Positions 36,437-45,967 of a stretch of DNA of 64,000 bases are shown one piece after another (position 1 is the stretch's first letter; each line of letters starts with the position of its first letter). Under the pieces are notes generated by a model, which was not told where the DNA came from, searched no databases, and saw only the letters and a list, made by a program, of their open reading frames with translations. The DNA is from Sphingomonadales bacterium (GTDB lineage Bacteria; Pseudomonadota; Alphaproteobacteria; Sphingomonadales; Sphingomonadaceae). Position numbers and translations under genes: made by a program. Location: the NCBI GenBank assembly GCA_017309275.1, contig JAFKLT010000030.1, positions 62,001 to 126,000 on the forward strand, written 5' to 3'.

Positions 36437-38209
36437 ATGTCCCGTTTCTATCTTACCCTCACCGCAGGGCTTTCGATCACGCTCATCACGGCCTGTTCGC
36501 AATCGAACGAGCATGACGTGGCAACCCCGTCCTCACAGTCGACCCCGCCGGCGATAAAGGCTCCCACCGAAGAGCGGGCTTCGGAAATCGTCGTAACGGG
36601 ACGAAAGCGTGACGAATCCGTGCAGGACACGCCCGTGGCAGTCACCGTGATCTCGTCGGAGAATATCGCGCCTGCGCCGGTATCCCCGCCTGCCCGCCAG
36701 GTGGTCGTGACGGGCACCGCGATCGGGGCGCCCCGTGCCGAAATGCAAATGCCCTATTATCGGGACGTCGGCCGCGACAAATTCACCTCGACGCCCGAGA
36801 ATGGCTTCAAGATCGCGCGCGACGAACCGGTCTCGACCTTTTCCATCGATGTCGACACTGCCTCCTATTCCTTCGTTCGCGCATCGCTGAACCGCAAGGT
36901 CCTGCCCCAGCCGGCGGCGGTGCGGACCGAGGAGCTGATCAACTATTTCCCCTATGGCTATGCGGCGCCGCAATCGGCGCAACAGCCGTTCACGTCGAAC
37001 GTCGCGGTCTTTCCCAGCCCGACGACTACGGGACGCAAGCTCGTGCGCATCGGGATCAAGGGCTATTCGGTCGAACGCGCGACGCGCCCGCGCGCGAACC
37101 TCGTCTTTCTGATCGACACGTCGGGATCGATGCACGCGCCCAACAAGCTGCCGCTGGTCAAGCAGTCGCTGGGCCTGCTGCTCAGTCAGCTCGACGACAA
37201 TGATCGCGTCGCGATCGTGACCTATGCCGGCAATGCGGGCACCGCGCTCGAACCGACCCCGGCAAGTCAGCGCGAGCGGATTCTGTCGGTGATCGACAGG
37301 CTCGATGCGGGCGGCAGCACGGCGGGGGCCGAGGGCATCCGCCAGGCCTATGCCCTCGCCCAGCGCAGCTTCGATCCGAACGGCGTCAATCGCGTCATTC
37401 TGGCGACCGACGGCGACTTCAACGTCGGCATCACCAATCAGGAGGAGTTGAAGGGCTATATCGAGCGCGAGCGCGGCAAGGGCGTCTTCCTCTCGGTGCT
37501 CGGCTTCGGCATGGGCAATTACAACGACGCGCTGATGCAGACGCTGGCGCAGAACGGCAACGGCGCCGCCGCCTATATCGACACGATCGGCGAGGCGCGT
37601 AAGACGCTGGTCGACGAGGCGACCTCGACGCTGTTCCCGATCGCCAAGGACGTGAAAATCCAGGTCGAGTTCAACCCCGCGACCGTCGCCGAATATCGCC
37701 TCGTCGGATATGAGACGCGGATGCTCAATCGCGAGGATTTCGACAATGACCAGGTCGACGCCGGCGAGGTCGGGTCGGGCCAGACGGTGACCGCGCTGTA
37801 CGAGATCGTGCCCGTCGGTGGCCCACGCACGATGAACGACCTGCGCTATAGCAAGCCGGCGCCGCGTCCGCAGTCGGCGGCGACCGCGTCGAACGAATAT
37901 GGCTTCGTGAAGATTCGCTACAAGCTGCCGAAGTCGGATCGCAGCCAGCTTATCTCGACCCCGATCGACCGCCGCGTCGAGTTCGCACGCTTCGCCGATG
38001 CGCCGCAGGACGCGCGCTTCGCGACCGGCGTCGCCATCTTTGCCGAGTTGCTCCGCGGCGGACGCTACAGCGGGACTATGACGTACGACGACGTGCTGGA
38101 GATCGTCGGCGCGGCGCGCGGCAAGGATGATTTCGGCTATCGCTCCGAATTCGTCGAGCTGGTCCGCGCGGCGAGGACCGCGGGGGCGATGGCGCAGCTG
38201 GACCGCTGA
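36437..38209 (+). CDS. VWA domain lipoprotein (YfbK-like) with TonB-box/plug-like linker
   Basis: A 590-residue protein. It has a lipoprotein signal (LSITLITAC, lipid Cys 20), then a linker with EIVVTG (50-55), VQDTPVAVTVISSE (62-75) and VVVTGT (89-94), which resembles the TonB box and plug start of TonB receptors. Next come the YfbK-type N-terminal domain (about 107-190), a VWA domain with the metal site FLIDTSGSM and ATDGDFNVG, and a DUF3520-type C-terminus. No receptor barrel is present. GGGAGA precedes the ATG. It lies 99 bp after the sigma factor and 194 bp before a TPR protein sharing the same linker sequence. Confidence 0.9.
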   Translation: MSRFYLTLTAGLSITLITACSQSNEHDVATPSSQSTPPAIKAPTEERASEIVVTGRKRDESVQDTPVAVTVISSENIAPAPVSPPARQVVVTGTAIGAPRAEMQMPYYRDVGRDKFTSTPENGFKIARDEPVSTFSIDVDTASYSFVRASLNRKVLPQPAAVRTEELINYFPYGYAAPQSAQQPFTSNVAVFPSPTTTGRKLVRIGIKGYSVERATRPRANLVFLIDTSGSMHAPNKLPLVKQSLGLLLSQLDDNDRVAIVTYAGNAGTALEPTPASQRERILSVIDRLDAGGSTAGAEGIRQAYALAQRSFDPNGVNRVILATDGDFNVGITNQEELKGYIERERGKGVFLSVLGFGMGNYNDALMQTLAQNGNGAAAYIDTIGEARKTLVDEATSTLFPIAKDVKIQVEFNPATVAEYRLVGYETRMLNREDFDNDQVDAGEVGSGQTVTALYEIVPVGGPRTMNDLRYSKPAPRPQSAATASNEYGFVKIRYKLPKSDRSQLISTPIDRRVEFARFADAPQDARFATGVAIFAELLRGGRYSGTMTYDDVLEIVGAARGKDDFGYRSEFVELVRAARTAGAMAQLDR

Positions 38210-38403
38210 GGCGTCGGGCGGCGGCGCAGCCACGACCGCGCCGCCGCTCCGATCCCGCCAATGTTCATGAGCAATCGACCGGGGCGCGATTGCGCGTATA
38301 AGGCAAGCCAATGTTCGTTCGCCCTTCTTGCGATATCAGCGCCACGCTGCCGGGAGCGCCATCGCCGTCACGCCTCATCCGCCTGCATCGGGGGAGCCGG
38401 TAG

Positions 38404-39444
38404 TTGGGCAACGACGACGATATCCGGACCGCGCTCCCCCATCCGCCGCCGCCCGCGCCCCGGCGCCGCGACGCGGCAATTGCGGAGGCGATGGCGCGGT
38501 TCGACGGCACGGACAGCGTATCGCAGGACCGGGCGCCACCGCCGCGCCGGACAGGAAGCTGGTGGGAGAAGGTCCGGTCGCCCGTCGCCGGTCCGCTGGT
38601 TGCCGCCGCGCTGATCGCGACGATCAGCCTGCCCTTCGCGTGGATGGCCTATAACCCCGAAGCCCCGGCAGCCGGGGAACAGGTTTCGGTCACTCCCGCG
38701 CCGGATGAGGCCGCTCCCGTCCGCGACGTCGCGCAGGCCCGGCCCGCCGCCCCCGCCACCGCTCCGGTCGAGAGCGCCCCCGCCCCGGCCTCGGCCACCC
38801 CCATCGCAAACCGAACCGAAATCGCGCAGGCCAGCCCAGCCGCGCCGGCGATGAAAGCCGAAGAGCCCGAGCCGCTGATCGTTCAGGGACGCGTCAACAG
38901 GCAACAGGTCCAGGACACGCCGGTCGCCGTCACGGTCGTCTCGTCCGAACGCGCATCGGCGGACGAGGGACGCGAGGTCGTCGTCACCGGCACGCGCGTC
39001 TCTCCCCGCAAGTCGGCGAAGCGCGGCGACTGGAACGCCTGCACGATCAACGATCCGGGGCAGGCATTGTCGAAATGCGAAAGGATGGGACGCAAGGCCG
39101 CGAAGGATGTGGAGGCGCAGGCTGACGCGCATATGTCCGACGGGCTGAAGCAGGCCTGGGAAGGAGACCTCGACGGTGCGATTGCGGCCTTCGACCGGGC
39201 GATCGCGATCGCGCCCAACCTGTCCACCGCCTATCTCAACCGCGGCCTGGCCTATGACCGACAGGGCGACGAAGCGCGCGCGATCGCCGACCTCGACCGC
39301 GCGGTGCAATATGCGCCGCGTTCGGCACAGGCCCATTACAACCGCAGCGTCCTGTTGCGAAAGATCGGCGACGAGCGCCGCGCGAGCGCCGACGAAGCGC
39401 GCGCGGTCAAGCTGGACCCGCGTTACGGCGCCATTTTGGAATAA
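38404..39444 (+). CDS. membrane TPR protein with TonB-box/plug-like linker
   Basis: A 346-residue protein, TTG start at 38404 with GGGGGAG 8 bases upstream. Residues 1-59 are cytoplasmic, 60-82 form one membrane helix (VAGPLVAAALIATISLPFAW), then a Pro/Ala-rich linker leads to VQDTPVAVTVVSSE (169-182) and EVVVTGT (191-197), nearly the same as in the VWA lipoprotein. The C-terminal 110 residues hold three TPRs (AIAAFDRAIAIAPN, AIADLDRAVQYAPR, ASADEARAVKLDPR). The short N-terminal cytoplasmic part could contact the sigma factor, but no anti-sigma motif is clear. Function unknown. Confidence 0.82.
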   Translation: MGNDDDIRTALPHPPPPAPRRRDAAIAEAMARFDGTDSVSQDRAPPPRRTGSWWEKVRSPVAGPLVAAALIATISLPFAWMAYNPEAPAAGEQVSVTPAPDEAAPVRDVAQARPAAPATAPVESAPAPASATPIANRTEIAQASPAAPAMKAEEPEPLIVQGRVNRQQVQDTPVAVTVVSSERASADEGREVVVTGTRVSPRKSAKRGDWNACTINDPGQALSKCERMGRKAAKDVEAQADAHMSDGLKQAWEGDLDGAIAAFDRAIAIAPNLSTAYLNRGLAYDRQGDEARAIADLDRAVQYAPRSAQAHYNRSVLLRKIGDERRASADEARAVKLDPRYGAILE

Positions 39445-39445
39445 T

Positions 39446-40351
39446 TCAGCGCAACTCCCGCGCCAGAAAGTCCACGAACACGCGAACGCGCGCCGGCGTG
39501 TTGGCGCCGCCGACGAACAGCGCGTGGACGGTCTCGACATCGCCGGGATTGAACGGCTCGAGTATCGGGACAAGCCGCCCGTCCGCGATCTCCTCTGCAA
39601 CGCTGAAGGCGCCGACGCGCGCGATACCGACGCCCGCTGAGGCAAGCTGCGCCAGCGTCTCACCGTTGTTAGCCTCGATATTGCCCTGCACGCTCAGCGC
39701 GAAATCGACGCCGTCGCGGCGAAACGGCCAGACCGGCTCGGCGCGGCGAAAATTGAAGTTGAGGCAATTGTGCGACTGCAAATCCTCCGGCGCGCGCGGC
39801 GTCCCATGGCGCGCCAGATAGTCGGGGGATGCCACGATCACGCGACCGCTCGACCCCAGCCTCCGCGCCGTCAGTCCGCTGTCGGCAAGCGGACCGAAAC
39901 GAACGGCCACGTCGGCCTGCCCCGCCGCCACATCGACAATCTGATCGGTCAGGCTGATGTCGACCAGAATTTGGGGAAAGGCTTTCGAAAACGTGCCGAG
40001 CAGCGGCACGACGCAAAGCCTGCCGTGGGACAGGGCCGCGCTCACCCTCAACCGGCCGCGGGGCGCCCCCTGGTCGGCGATGGCCTGTTCGGCGTCGTCG
40101 AGGTCCGCCAATATCCGCCGCGCGGCGCCCAGATACGCCTGCCCCTCAGCCGTCAGTCGCAAAGCGCGCGTGGTGCGAAGCAACAGCCGCACACCCAGCC
40201 GCGCCTCGATCCGGTCGATCGCACGACCGACGGCCGACGGAGTCAGCCCAAGCTGCCGTCCGGCGGCCGAAAAGCTGCCGCCGGCGACGACCGCGGCGAA
40301 CAATTCCAGCTCGCGCGCGCGGTCGCCCTTCGAAGATATTTGTGAATCCAA
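39446..40351 (-). CDS. LysR family transcriptional regulator
   Basis: A LysR regulator of 301 residues with the N-terminal HTH (LELFAAVVAGGSFSAAGRQL, then RAIDRIEARLGVRLLLRTT) and a full effector domain of the CrgA-like group. A TTG at 40351 gives a normal-length N-terminus; an ATG at 40405 would add 18 atypical residues, and neither has a clear ribosome site. It is divergent from the MFS gene at 40441, which it probably regulates, as is usual for such LysR/AraJ-type pairs. The stop falls 1 bp from the TPR gene stop. Confidence 0.88.
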   Translation of the reverse strand: MDSQISSKGDRARELELFAAVVAGGSFSAAGRQLGLTPSAVGRAIDRIEARLGVRLLLRTTRALRLTAEGQAYLGAARRILADLDDAEQAIADQGAPRGRLRVSAALSHGRLCVVPLLGTFSKAFPQILVDISLTDQIVDVAAGQADVAVRFGPLADSGLTARRLGSSGRVIVASPDYLARHGTPRAPEDLQSHNCLNFNFRRAEPVWPFRRDGVDFALSVQGNIEANNGETLAQLASAGVGIARVGAFSVAEEIADGRLVPILEPFNPGDVETVHALFVGGANTPARVRVFVDFLARELR

Positions 40352-40440
40352 TGCACAGATCTTTCGCTTTGGCGGCCACTTATCCCGGCACCCCACCTCC
40401 GCCATCTATGCGCAAAGACCAGGAATTGAAAGAATCAGCC

Positions 40441-41640
40441 ATGACTATCGACAATCCGGGCGCGCACGGCAGCCGCGCCCCACTGCTTGCATTGGCGGCC
40501 GGCGCCTTCGGCATCGGCGTCACCGAATTCGCACCGATGGGGATGCTCCCCGTCATCGCGAACGACCTTGGCGTGTCGATTCCCTCGGCGGGCATGCTGA
40601 TCAGCGCCTATGCGATCGGCGTCGTACTCGGCGTGCCGCTGACGACGCTCACCACGGGGCGCGTCCCTCGCCGGACCCTGCTGATCGCGCTCGCCGCGAT
40701 CTTCACCATCGGCAATCTGCTGGCCGCGATCTCAAGCAGCTACGGCATGCTGCTGGCCGCGCGCATCGTCACGTCGCTCAACCACGGCGCCTTCTTCGGC
40801 GTCGGATCGGTGGTCGCGGCAAGCCTCGTCGCGCCCGAGCGGCGGGCAGCGGCGGTTGCCGCCATGTTCATGGGCCTGACGATCGCGAATGTCGTCGGCG
40901 TACCGATCGCGACCTGGGCCGGCGAAGCCCTCGGCTGGCGCGCGTCCTTCTGGGGCATTGCGGCGCTCGGACTGGTTACGATCGCCGCGCTTCGGCTGAC
41001 GCTGCCCGCCCTGCCGGCGTCGGGCGGCGGCGACATTCGCGCAGAGCTTCGCGTATTGACGCGCCGCGACGTACTCGCGGCGCTGGGCCTGACCGTATTG
41101 GGGTCGAGCGCGATGTTCACCGTCTTCACCTATATCGCGCCGATCCTGCGCGAAGAGACCGGGGCATCCATCGGCTTCGTAACCGCGATGCTGGTGAGCT
41201 ATGGCATCGGCCTGACGGTCGGCAACTGGCTGGGCGGACGCTATGCCGATCGGTCGGTCGACCTGACGCTCATGATCACACTGGCGGCCTTGGCGCTGGT
41301 GCTGGTCGCCTTCGCGCTGCTCATGCCGTTCAAGGCGCCGACAGCCATTCTCGTCTTTCTCTGGGGCGTCGCCAGCTTCGCCTTGGTCCCCCCGCTCCAG
41401 CTCCGCGTGATGACCGCCGCCGAACAGGCGCCCAATCTGGCGTCCTCCATGAACATCGGTGCCTTCAATCTGGGCAATGCGGTGGGCGCGGCGCTGGGCG
41501 GCGGCGTCATCGCGACGGGGCTCGGCTATCCTGCGGTCGCGCTTGCAGGTGCCGCGACATCGGCCCTCGGCTTTCTCGCGGTGTATATGAGTTGGCGGAA
41601 TCGCGACTCCGTTGCTGAGCTCGCTCCCTGCACCGAATAG
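40441..41640 (+). CDS. MFS transporter (AraJ/sugar-efflux-like)
   Basis: A 399-residue carrier with 12 predicted helices. The opening (APLLALAAGAFGIGVTEFAPMGMLPVIANDLGVSIP) matches the DHA1/AraJ-type drug or sugar efflux group, and motif A-like LTTGRVPRRTLLIA follows helix 2. Weak ribosome site GGAA upstream of ATG 40441. Divergent from a LysR gene. Likely an exporter; substrate unknown. A pair of this kind is widespread in Proteobacteria and is not obviously tied to the catabolic block that follows. Confidence 0.88.
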   Translation: MTIDNPGAHGSRAPLLALAAGAFGIGVTEFAPMGMLPVIANDLGVSIPSAGMLISAYAIGVVLGVPLTTLTTGRVPRRTLLIALAAIFTIGNLLAAISSSYGMLLAARIVTSLNHGAFFGVGSVVAASLVAPERRAAAVAAMFMGLTIANVVGVPIATWAGEALGWRASFWGIAALGLVTIAALRLTLPALPASGGGDIRAELRVLTRRDVLAALGLTVLGSSAMFTVFTYIAPILREETGASIGFVTAMLVSYGIGLTVGNWLGGRYADRSVDLTLMITLAALALVLVAFALLMPFKAPTAILVFLWGVASFALVPPLQLRVMTAAEQAPNLASSMNIGAFNLGNAVGAALGGGVIATGLGYPAVALAGAATSALGFLAVYMSWRNRDSVAELAPCTE

Positions 41641-41653
41641 GGGACGAAGCGGC

Positions 41654-43315
41654 TCAGTCGCGATCGCGAAGCGCGACCTTGTGAATCTTGCCGGTCACCG
41701 TCTTGGGCAAATCTTCCAGAATCTCGAACAACCGCGGCTGTTTATAGCCGGTCAGACGGGTCCGGCAGAAATCGCGCAACTCGCCTTCGGTGGCGGTCGC
41801 GCCGGGTTTGAGCGAAACGACCGCCTTCACCGTTTCGCCGCGATAGGCGTCCGGCACGCCGATCACCGCCGCCTCGCGAACGGCGGGATGCGAATAGAGC
41901 ACATCCTCGACCTCGGTCGGCCAGACCTTGAAGCCAGACGCGATGATGACATCCTTCTTGCGGTCGACCAGGAATATCCACCCGTCCGCGTTCATGATCG
42001 CGATATCGCCGGACTTCAGCCAGCCGTCTTCGGTAAGCACCGCCGCCGTTTCCACCTCGCGCCGCCAATAGCCGGCCATGATCTGCGGCCCCCGCATCCA
42101 CAGCTCGCCCTCGCTTCCCGGCGGAAGGATGTTTCCGTCATCGTCGCAGATCAATATCTCGACCCCGGGGATCGGTATCCCGATCGACAGGACGCCCCGC
42201 TCGCTATCCGCGGGGATCGGCACGCCAAAGGGCGTGAAGACGGTGGGCGCCGTCGTCTCCGTCATGCCGTATCCGATGTACAGCGACACGCCGAGGCGGT
42301 CGTTCACTTCGGCATGCAGCGCCGGCGGCACCGGCGCGCCGCCCGTCGTCACGGCGTCGAAGGAGCTGAAATCCTCGGCCGTGACCCCCGGCGCGTTCAT
42401 CAGGGCATTATAGGCGGTGATCGCCGCCGTGATGTTCGTCGGACGATGCTGGCGAATGAGCGGAAGGATCAGGTCGGCTTGCATCCGGAACGGCAGGATA
42501 AGCGACGCGCCCGAAACCACGGCGGCGCCCAGATGGCACACATAGCCCGTGATGTGAAACAGCGGCGCGGCGGCCAGGATTCGGCTTTCCGCGGTCACCG
42601 AGGTCAGATTGCGGTACATCAGGGCATTCGACACGATGCTCCGGTGCCGGATCATCGCGCCGCGCGGCGTTCCCGTCGTTCCCGACGTATACATGATAAG
42701 GCCGAGATCGTCTTCGGACAGCTTGGCCGGGTCCACCTTGCGCGACCGATTGGCGTTCAGGATATCGGTCAGCGAATGGAAGCCCTCGCCGGACGGTAGC
42801 CCTTCTCCCTTGAAATCCTCCGCCGCCGTCAGAATGATCGCAGCATCCGTTGCTGCCTCGTCCAGGCCGCAACGGATATCGGCAAACTGCCCCGGATCGG
42901 CAAGCACCACCTTGGGCGCGCAATCGGAAAATATCCGCGCGAGTTCGGGCCCGCGATACAGCGGGTTGCTCGGGACCGGGATCGCGCCCAGTTTCCACGC
43001 CGCAAAGACCGCGATGGCAAAGCCCGGGACATTCTGCAAAATGATGGCGACGCGGTCGCCGAACGCGACCCCCTGATCGACCATCCAGGCCGCGAAGGCA
43101 TCGCTCATCCGGTCGAGATCGGTCCAGCTCAGCTCCGCATCGAAATAGCACACCCCCGCGCGCGCGCCGCGATCCGCAACGGTTGCATTCAACCATTCGA
43201 GCATCGTGGGAAAACGCCGCACCGGAAGGTCCCAGCTCGGGGGATATAGTTTTTCCCATGGCCTGACCGCGTAAAATGCGGCTGCCGGCGGGTCGCCGTA
43301 AACCGATATGCTCAT
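41654..43315 (-). CDS. acyl-CoA synthetase (AMP-binding)
   Basis: A 553-residue ANL-family ligase: P-loop IMYTSGTTGTPRGAMI, A5 GYGMTETTAP, hinge WLKSGDIAIMNADGWIFLVDRKKD, and the catalytic Lys in TVTGKIHKVALRDRD at the extreme C-terminus. The start at 43315 overlaps the carboxylesterase stop (ATGA), so it is cotranslated with the esterase and the ring-cleavage dioxygenase. It probably activates a carboxylic acid released by that esterase; the acid is unknown. The MFS gene at 40441-41640 converges on it. Confidence 0.9.
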   Translation of the reverse strand: MSISVYGDPPAAAFYAVRPWEKLYPPSWDLPVRRFPTMLEWLNATVADRGARAGVCYFDAELSWTDLDRMSDAFAAWMVDQGVAFGDRVAIILQNVPGFAIAVFAAWKLGAIPVPSNPLYRGPELARIFSDCAPKVVLADPGQFADIRCGLDEAATDAAIILTAAEDFKGEGLPSGEGFHSLTDILNANRSRKVDPAKLSEDDLGLIMYTSGTTGTPRGAMIRHRSIVSNALMYRNLTSVTAESRILAAAPLFHITGYVCHLGAAVVSGASLILPFRMQADLILPLIRQHRPTNITAAITAYNALMNAPGVTAEDFSSFDAVTTGGAPVPPALHAEVNDRLGVSLYIGYGMTETTAPTVFTPFGVPIPADSERGVLSIGIPIPGVEILICDDDGNILPPGSEGELWMRGPQIMAGYWRREVETAAVLTEDGWLKSGDIAIMNADGWIFLVDRKKDVIIASGFKVWPTEVEDVLYSHPAVREAAVIGVPDAYRGETVKAVVSLKPGATATEGELRDFCRTRLTGYKQPRLFEILEDLPKTVTGKIHKVALRDRD

Positions 43316-44796
43316 CGCTTCGCCCCTATGCCCAGAAAATCGGACAGAAAGTCGAGAGGCCTTTCGCGCCATTCGGAGCGCACGGCCGTCTCGTCCCCAA
43401 GCTCGAGGAAGGATCCGCTCCTCGCGTTGGGCCAGGCAATCCCGTCGATACTGCCGGGGATACCCGTCGCCGCGAAACGCACCCACGCACGGCGGATTGA
43501 TTTCGACAGGTCGACGTCCCGCTCGTCGGGCTCGACCGTCGCCGCACCGACCGGTGGCCGATCGAGATGACCGAAGACATAGGGGACTTCGCCCCCATGA
43601 TGCGGGCCGTCCGATGCCCCTGCCCGTCTCTTGCTGAACAGATAGCGAAAGGTCCGGGGCTGGTGCTCGCCCAGCCGGCGCGCCAGTTCGCGCGCCCCGA
43701 GCTGGAACTGCGTATCGCCGAACAGCGCCGCGACGGCCGGACGCGCATCGCCGTCGGTCGCGGCCGGGTACAGCTGCTTTGCCTGATCGGCCGACGGTCC
43801 GAAATCGGCGTCGAGAATGGCGGCCCAGTCGGCCCGGTCGTCGATCTTCCACGCCGCGACCAGGCGGCTGCCCTCATCGGTATTGCTCCCGACGATCGTG
43901 GGCACCGCTGCGGCCTGACCCGTCGCAAAGGCGACATGCTCGTCGGCCGGGATGATCCAGCCGTCGCGGATCGGCCGAAGGATGCGCGCCGAGGTCAGGC
44001 TGCGCTGCGCCGGGACGAGCCGTGTCTCCAGCGCCAGAATCTCTTCGGCGGATCGGTCGCGCAAATCGGCGATCCCCCCGATTTTCACCCCTTCGATCAC
44101 GGCCTGGTCGAGGCTCGCCAGCGGCCGGAAAGCCCCCGCGCTTTCGAGGATGGCCTGGTGGAACAGCCCCTTGGCAAGGGGCGAAACCAGAAGCAGCGCC
44201 GCCGCCGCGCCCCCCGATGACACGCCGAAAATCGTGACGCGGTCGGGGTTGCCGCCGAACGCGGCGATATTGTCTTTGATCCAGCGCAGCGCCGCGATCT
44301 GATCGAGCAGCGAATAATTGCCGGCGCTGCCTCGGTCGGACTCGGCTGCCAGTTCGGGATGCGCAAGAAAGCCGAAAATCCCGAGACGAAAGCCGACGGA
44401 GATGCAGATGACGCCTTCACGCGCGAATTCGGCGGGGTCGGTACGACGGTCGGCGGCGCTTCCGAACATGAACGAGCCGCCGTGAAACCACACCATCACG
44501 GGAAGATGCTCGCCCCCGCCTTCGGGAACCGCGATGTTGAGATAGAGGCAATCCTCCGCCGAACCCGCCGCCCGCGAATGCGCCTGCATCGGCGACGGAC
44601 GTTGCATGGCGTCGGGACCGAATTGGGTCGCATCGCGAATCCCCGTCCATCGCGGCGCGGGTGTCGGCGGGCGCCAACGATTCCACCCCGTGGGCGGTGC
44701 AGCGTAAGGGACCGCACGAAATTCGATCGCGCCCGGGGATCGCACGCCGCGCAAGTCTCCCGCAGGGGCCTTTACGATGTGGTCCGCGTCGGTCAC
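43312..44796 (-). CDS. carboxylesterase, type B
   Basis: A 494-residue carboxylesterase/lipase of the type-B family. SAEDCLYLNIAVPE is the family's second signature, HGGSFMFGS the oxyanion hole, and the nucleophile lies in FGVSSGGAAA; the residue before the Ser is Val where Glu is usual (GESAGG). The GTG start at 44796 overlaps the dioxygenase stop by 4 bp. No signal peptide, so it is cytoplasmic. It may hydrolyse an ester intermediate or imported ester for the downstream ligase. Confidence 0.9.
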   Translation of the reverse strand: MTDADHIVKAPAGDLRGVRSPGAIEFRAVPYAAPPTGWNRWRPPTPAPRWTGIRDATQFGPDAMQRPSPMQAHSRAAGSAEDCLYLNIAVPEGGGEHLPVMVWFHGGSFMFGSAADRRTDPAEFAREGVICISVGFRLGIFGFLAHPELAAESDRGSAGNYSLLDQIAALRWIKDNIAAFGGNPDRVTIFGVSSGGAAAALLLVSPLAKGLFHQAILESAGAFRPLASLDQAVIEGVKIGGIADLRDRSAEEILALETRLVPAQRSLTSARILRPIRDGWIIPADEHVAFATGQAAAVPTIVGSNTDEGSRLVAAWKIDDRADWAAILDADFGPSADQAKQLYPAATDGDARPAVAALFGDTQFQLGARELARRLGEHQPRTFRYLFSKRRAGASDGPHHGGEVPYVFGHLDRPPVGAATVEPDERDVDLSKSIRRAWVRFAATGIPGSIDGIAWPNARSGSFLELGDETAVRSEWRERPLDFLSDFLGIGAKR

Positions 44797-45794
44797 GCCT
44801 CTTCGAGCCGCCAGGACGCAAAGGCCGCGCCGACGCCGGTGCCCGCCGGGGTGCGATAGAGCGGCACATATTCGGTCCAGCTCGACGGACGTCCTGCGAG
44901 CGCGCCGATTGCCAGGATCCAGTTCAGTATCTCCGACGATCCCGACAGCAAGGCTTCGCGCGGAATCGAACGGAGCGCTTCGGCGTCGCCGACCTGGATC
45001 GCTTTCAGCACGCGCTGATCGAGATCCTCGTCGACGACGAAATGGCTGAGGCCGCCCGATGCGATGATCGCGACGCGCAGATCGGGCTCCCACGCCTCGA
45101 TCGCCGCCCGCACGTGCCCGCCGATATCGAAGCAACGCGCGGCACTGAGGACGTTGGGCGGGAAATAGGTATTGAGCAGGATCGGCACCACGGGAATCTG
45201 CCGATCGCCGAAGAGCCGCCGGATCACGAAGCCATAGGCATGGCCGAAGCCGGCGCGCGCCGGGTCGCTGACGCGCGCCGAGCTCCCGATGTCGACATCA
45301 CGATCCAGAAGCCCCCGGATCATCGCAAGCGCAAGATCCTGCTTGCCGGGGAAGATATGATAATCATCCATCGCATACCCTTTTCGCGCGGTTACGCGCC
45401 ATTCGGGCAGCCCGTCTTCGGGGGAGGAATGCATGACCATTTCCTCGCCATGAAAAATGGCGATGGCCGGCAGATTCTCCATCCCGAACAATTCATCCTG
45501 ATCGTCGCCGACGATGACCACGACGTCCACCGCCGCGGCCTCAAGGTCCGCGGCCAGCCGATCGAGCGCCGCGGAACAAGCGGTTGCCTTTTCGGTCAGC
45601 CGCTCGATCTCGATCTCGCTTTGATATTTTCCGCCCGACAGTTCGAGAAGCTGCGGATAGTCGAGCATGCGTCCGTCGGAGAGATTGAGCGCGTTGCTGG
45701 CGTAATCGGCCTTCGCCCGCTCGACCCAATGTTTGGGATCCAGGGTCAGCATGGGCGAATGCGCTGTTCCCGCGGCATATACGATCTTGGCCAT
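44793..45794 (-). CDS. LigB-type (class III) extradiol ring-cleavage dioxygenase
   Basis: A 333-residue protein of the LigB superfamily that opens catecholic rings next to the hydroxyls using Fe(II). The N-terminal metal-ligand His is H12 in AGTAHSPML, and the conserved IASGGLSHFVVDEDLD lies in the C-terminal half. No separate LigA-like small subunit is adjacent; the final 60 residues may supply that role. GGGGAGAGG precedes the ATG at 45794. It heads the esterase/ligase operon and is divergent from an MFS transporter. Substrate (gallate-, protocatechuate- or other catechol-like) unknown. Confidence 0.85.
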   Translation of the reverse strand: MAKIVYAAGTAHSPMLTLDPKHWVERAKADYASNALNLSDGRMLDYPQLLELSGGKYQSEIEIERLTEKATACSAALDRLAADLEAAAVDVVVIVGDDQDELFGMENLPAIAIFHGEEMVMHSSPEDGLPEWRVTARKGYAMDDYHIFPGKQDLALAMIRGLLDRDVDIGSSARVSDPARAGFGHAYGFVIRRLFGDRQIPVVPILLNTYFPPNVLSAARCFDIGGHVRAAIEAWEPDLRVAIIASGGLSHFVVDEDLDQRVLKAIQVGDAEALRSIPREALLSGSSEILNWILAIGALAGRPSSWTEYVPLYRTPAGTGVGAAFASWRLEEA

Positions 45795-45967
45795 GACCTC
45801 TCCCCTTGTCCCGGCTAGGGACTTTCGATGCTCGTTGGCCGACCTATTGCGGCGGGCTTCCGGGCACGTCAACCAAGAGACAGCAATTACTTATATCACG
45901 GGTCCACATGTTATAGTGCGCCTGCAAGGGGGAATGTTAGGTCGATCCCCAAGGGAGAGAAAAGACC

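Noticed and set aside
38257-38320. Short GCCAATGTTC direct repeat and a GCAATCG/CGATTGC hairpin upstream of the TPR gene as an attachment site
   Set aside because: The repeat is only 10 bp, there is no integrase or tRNA nearby, and no cargo is bounded by it.
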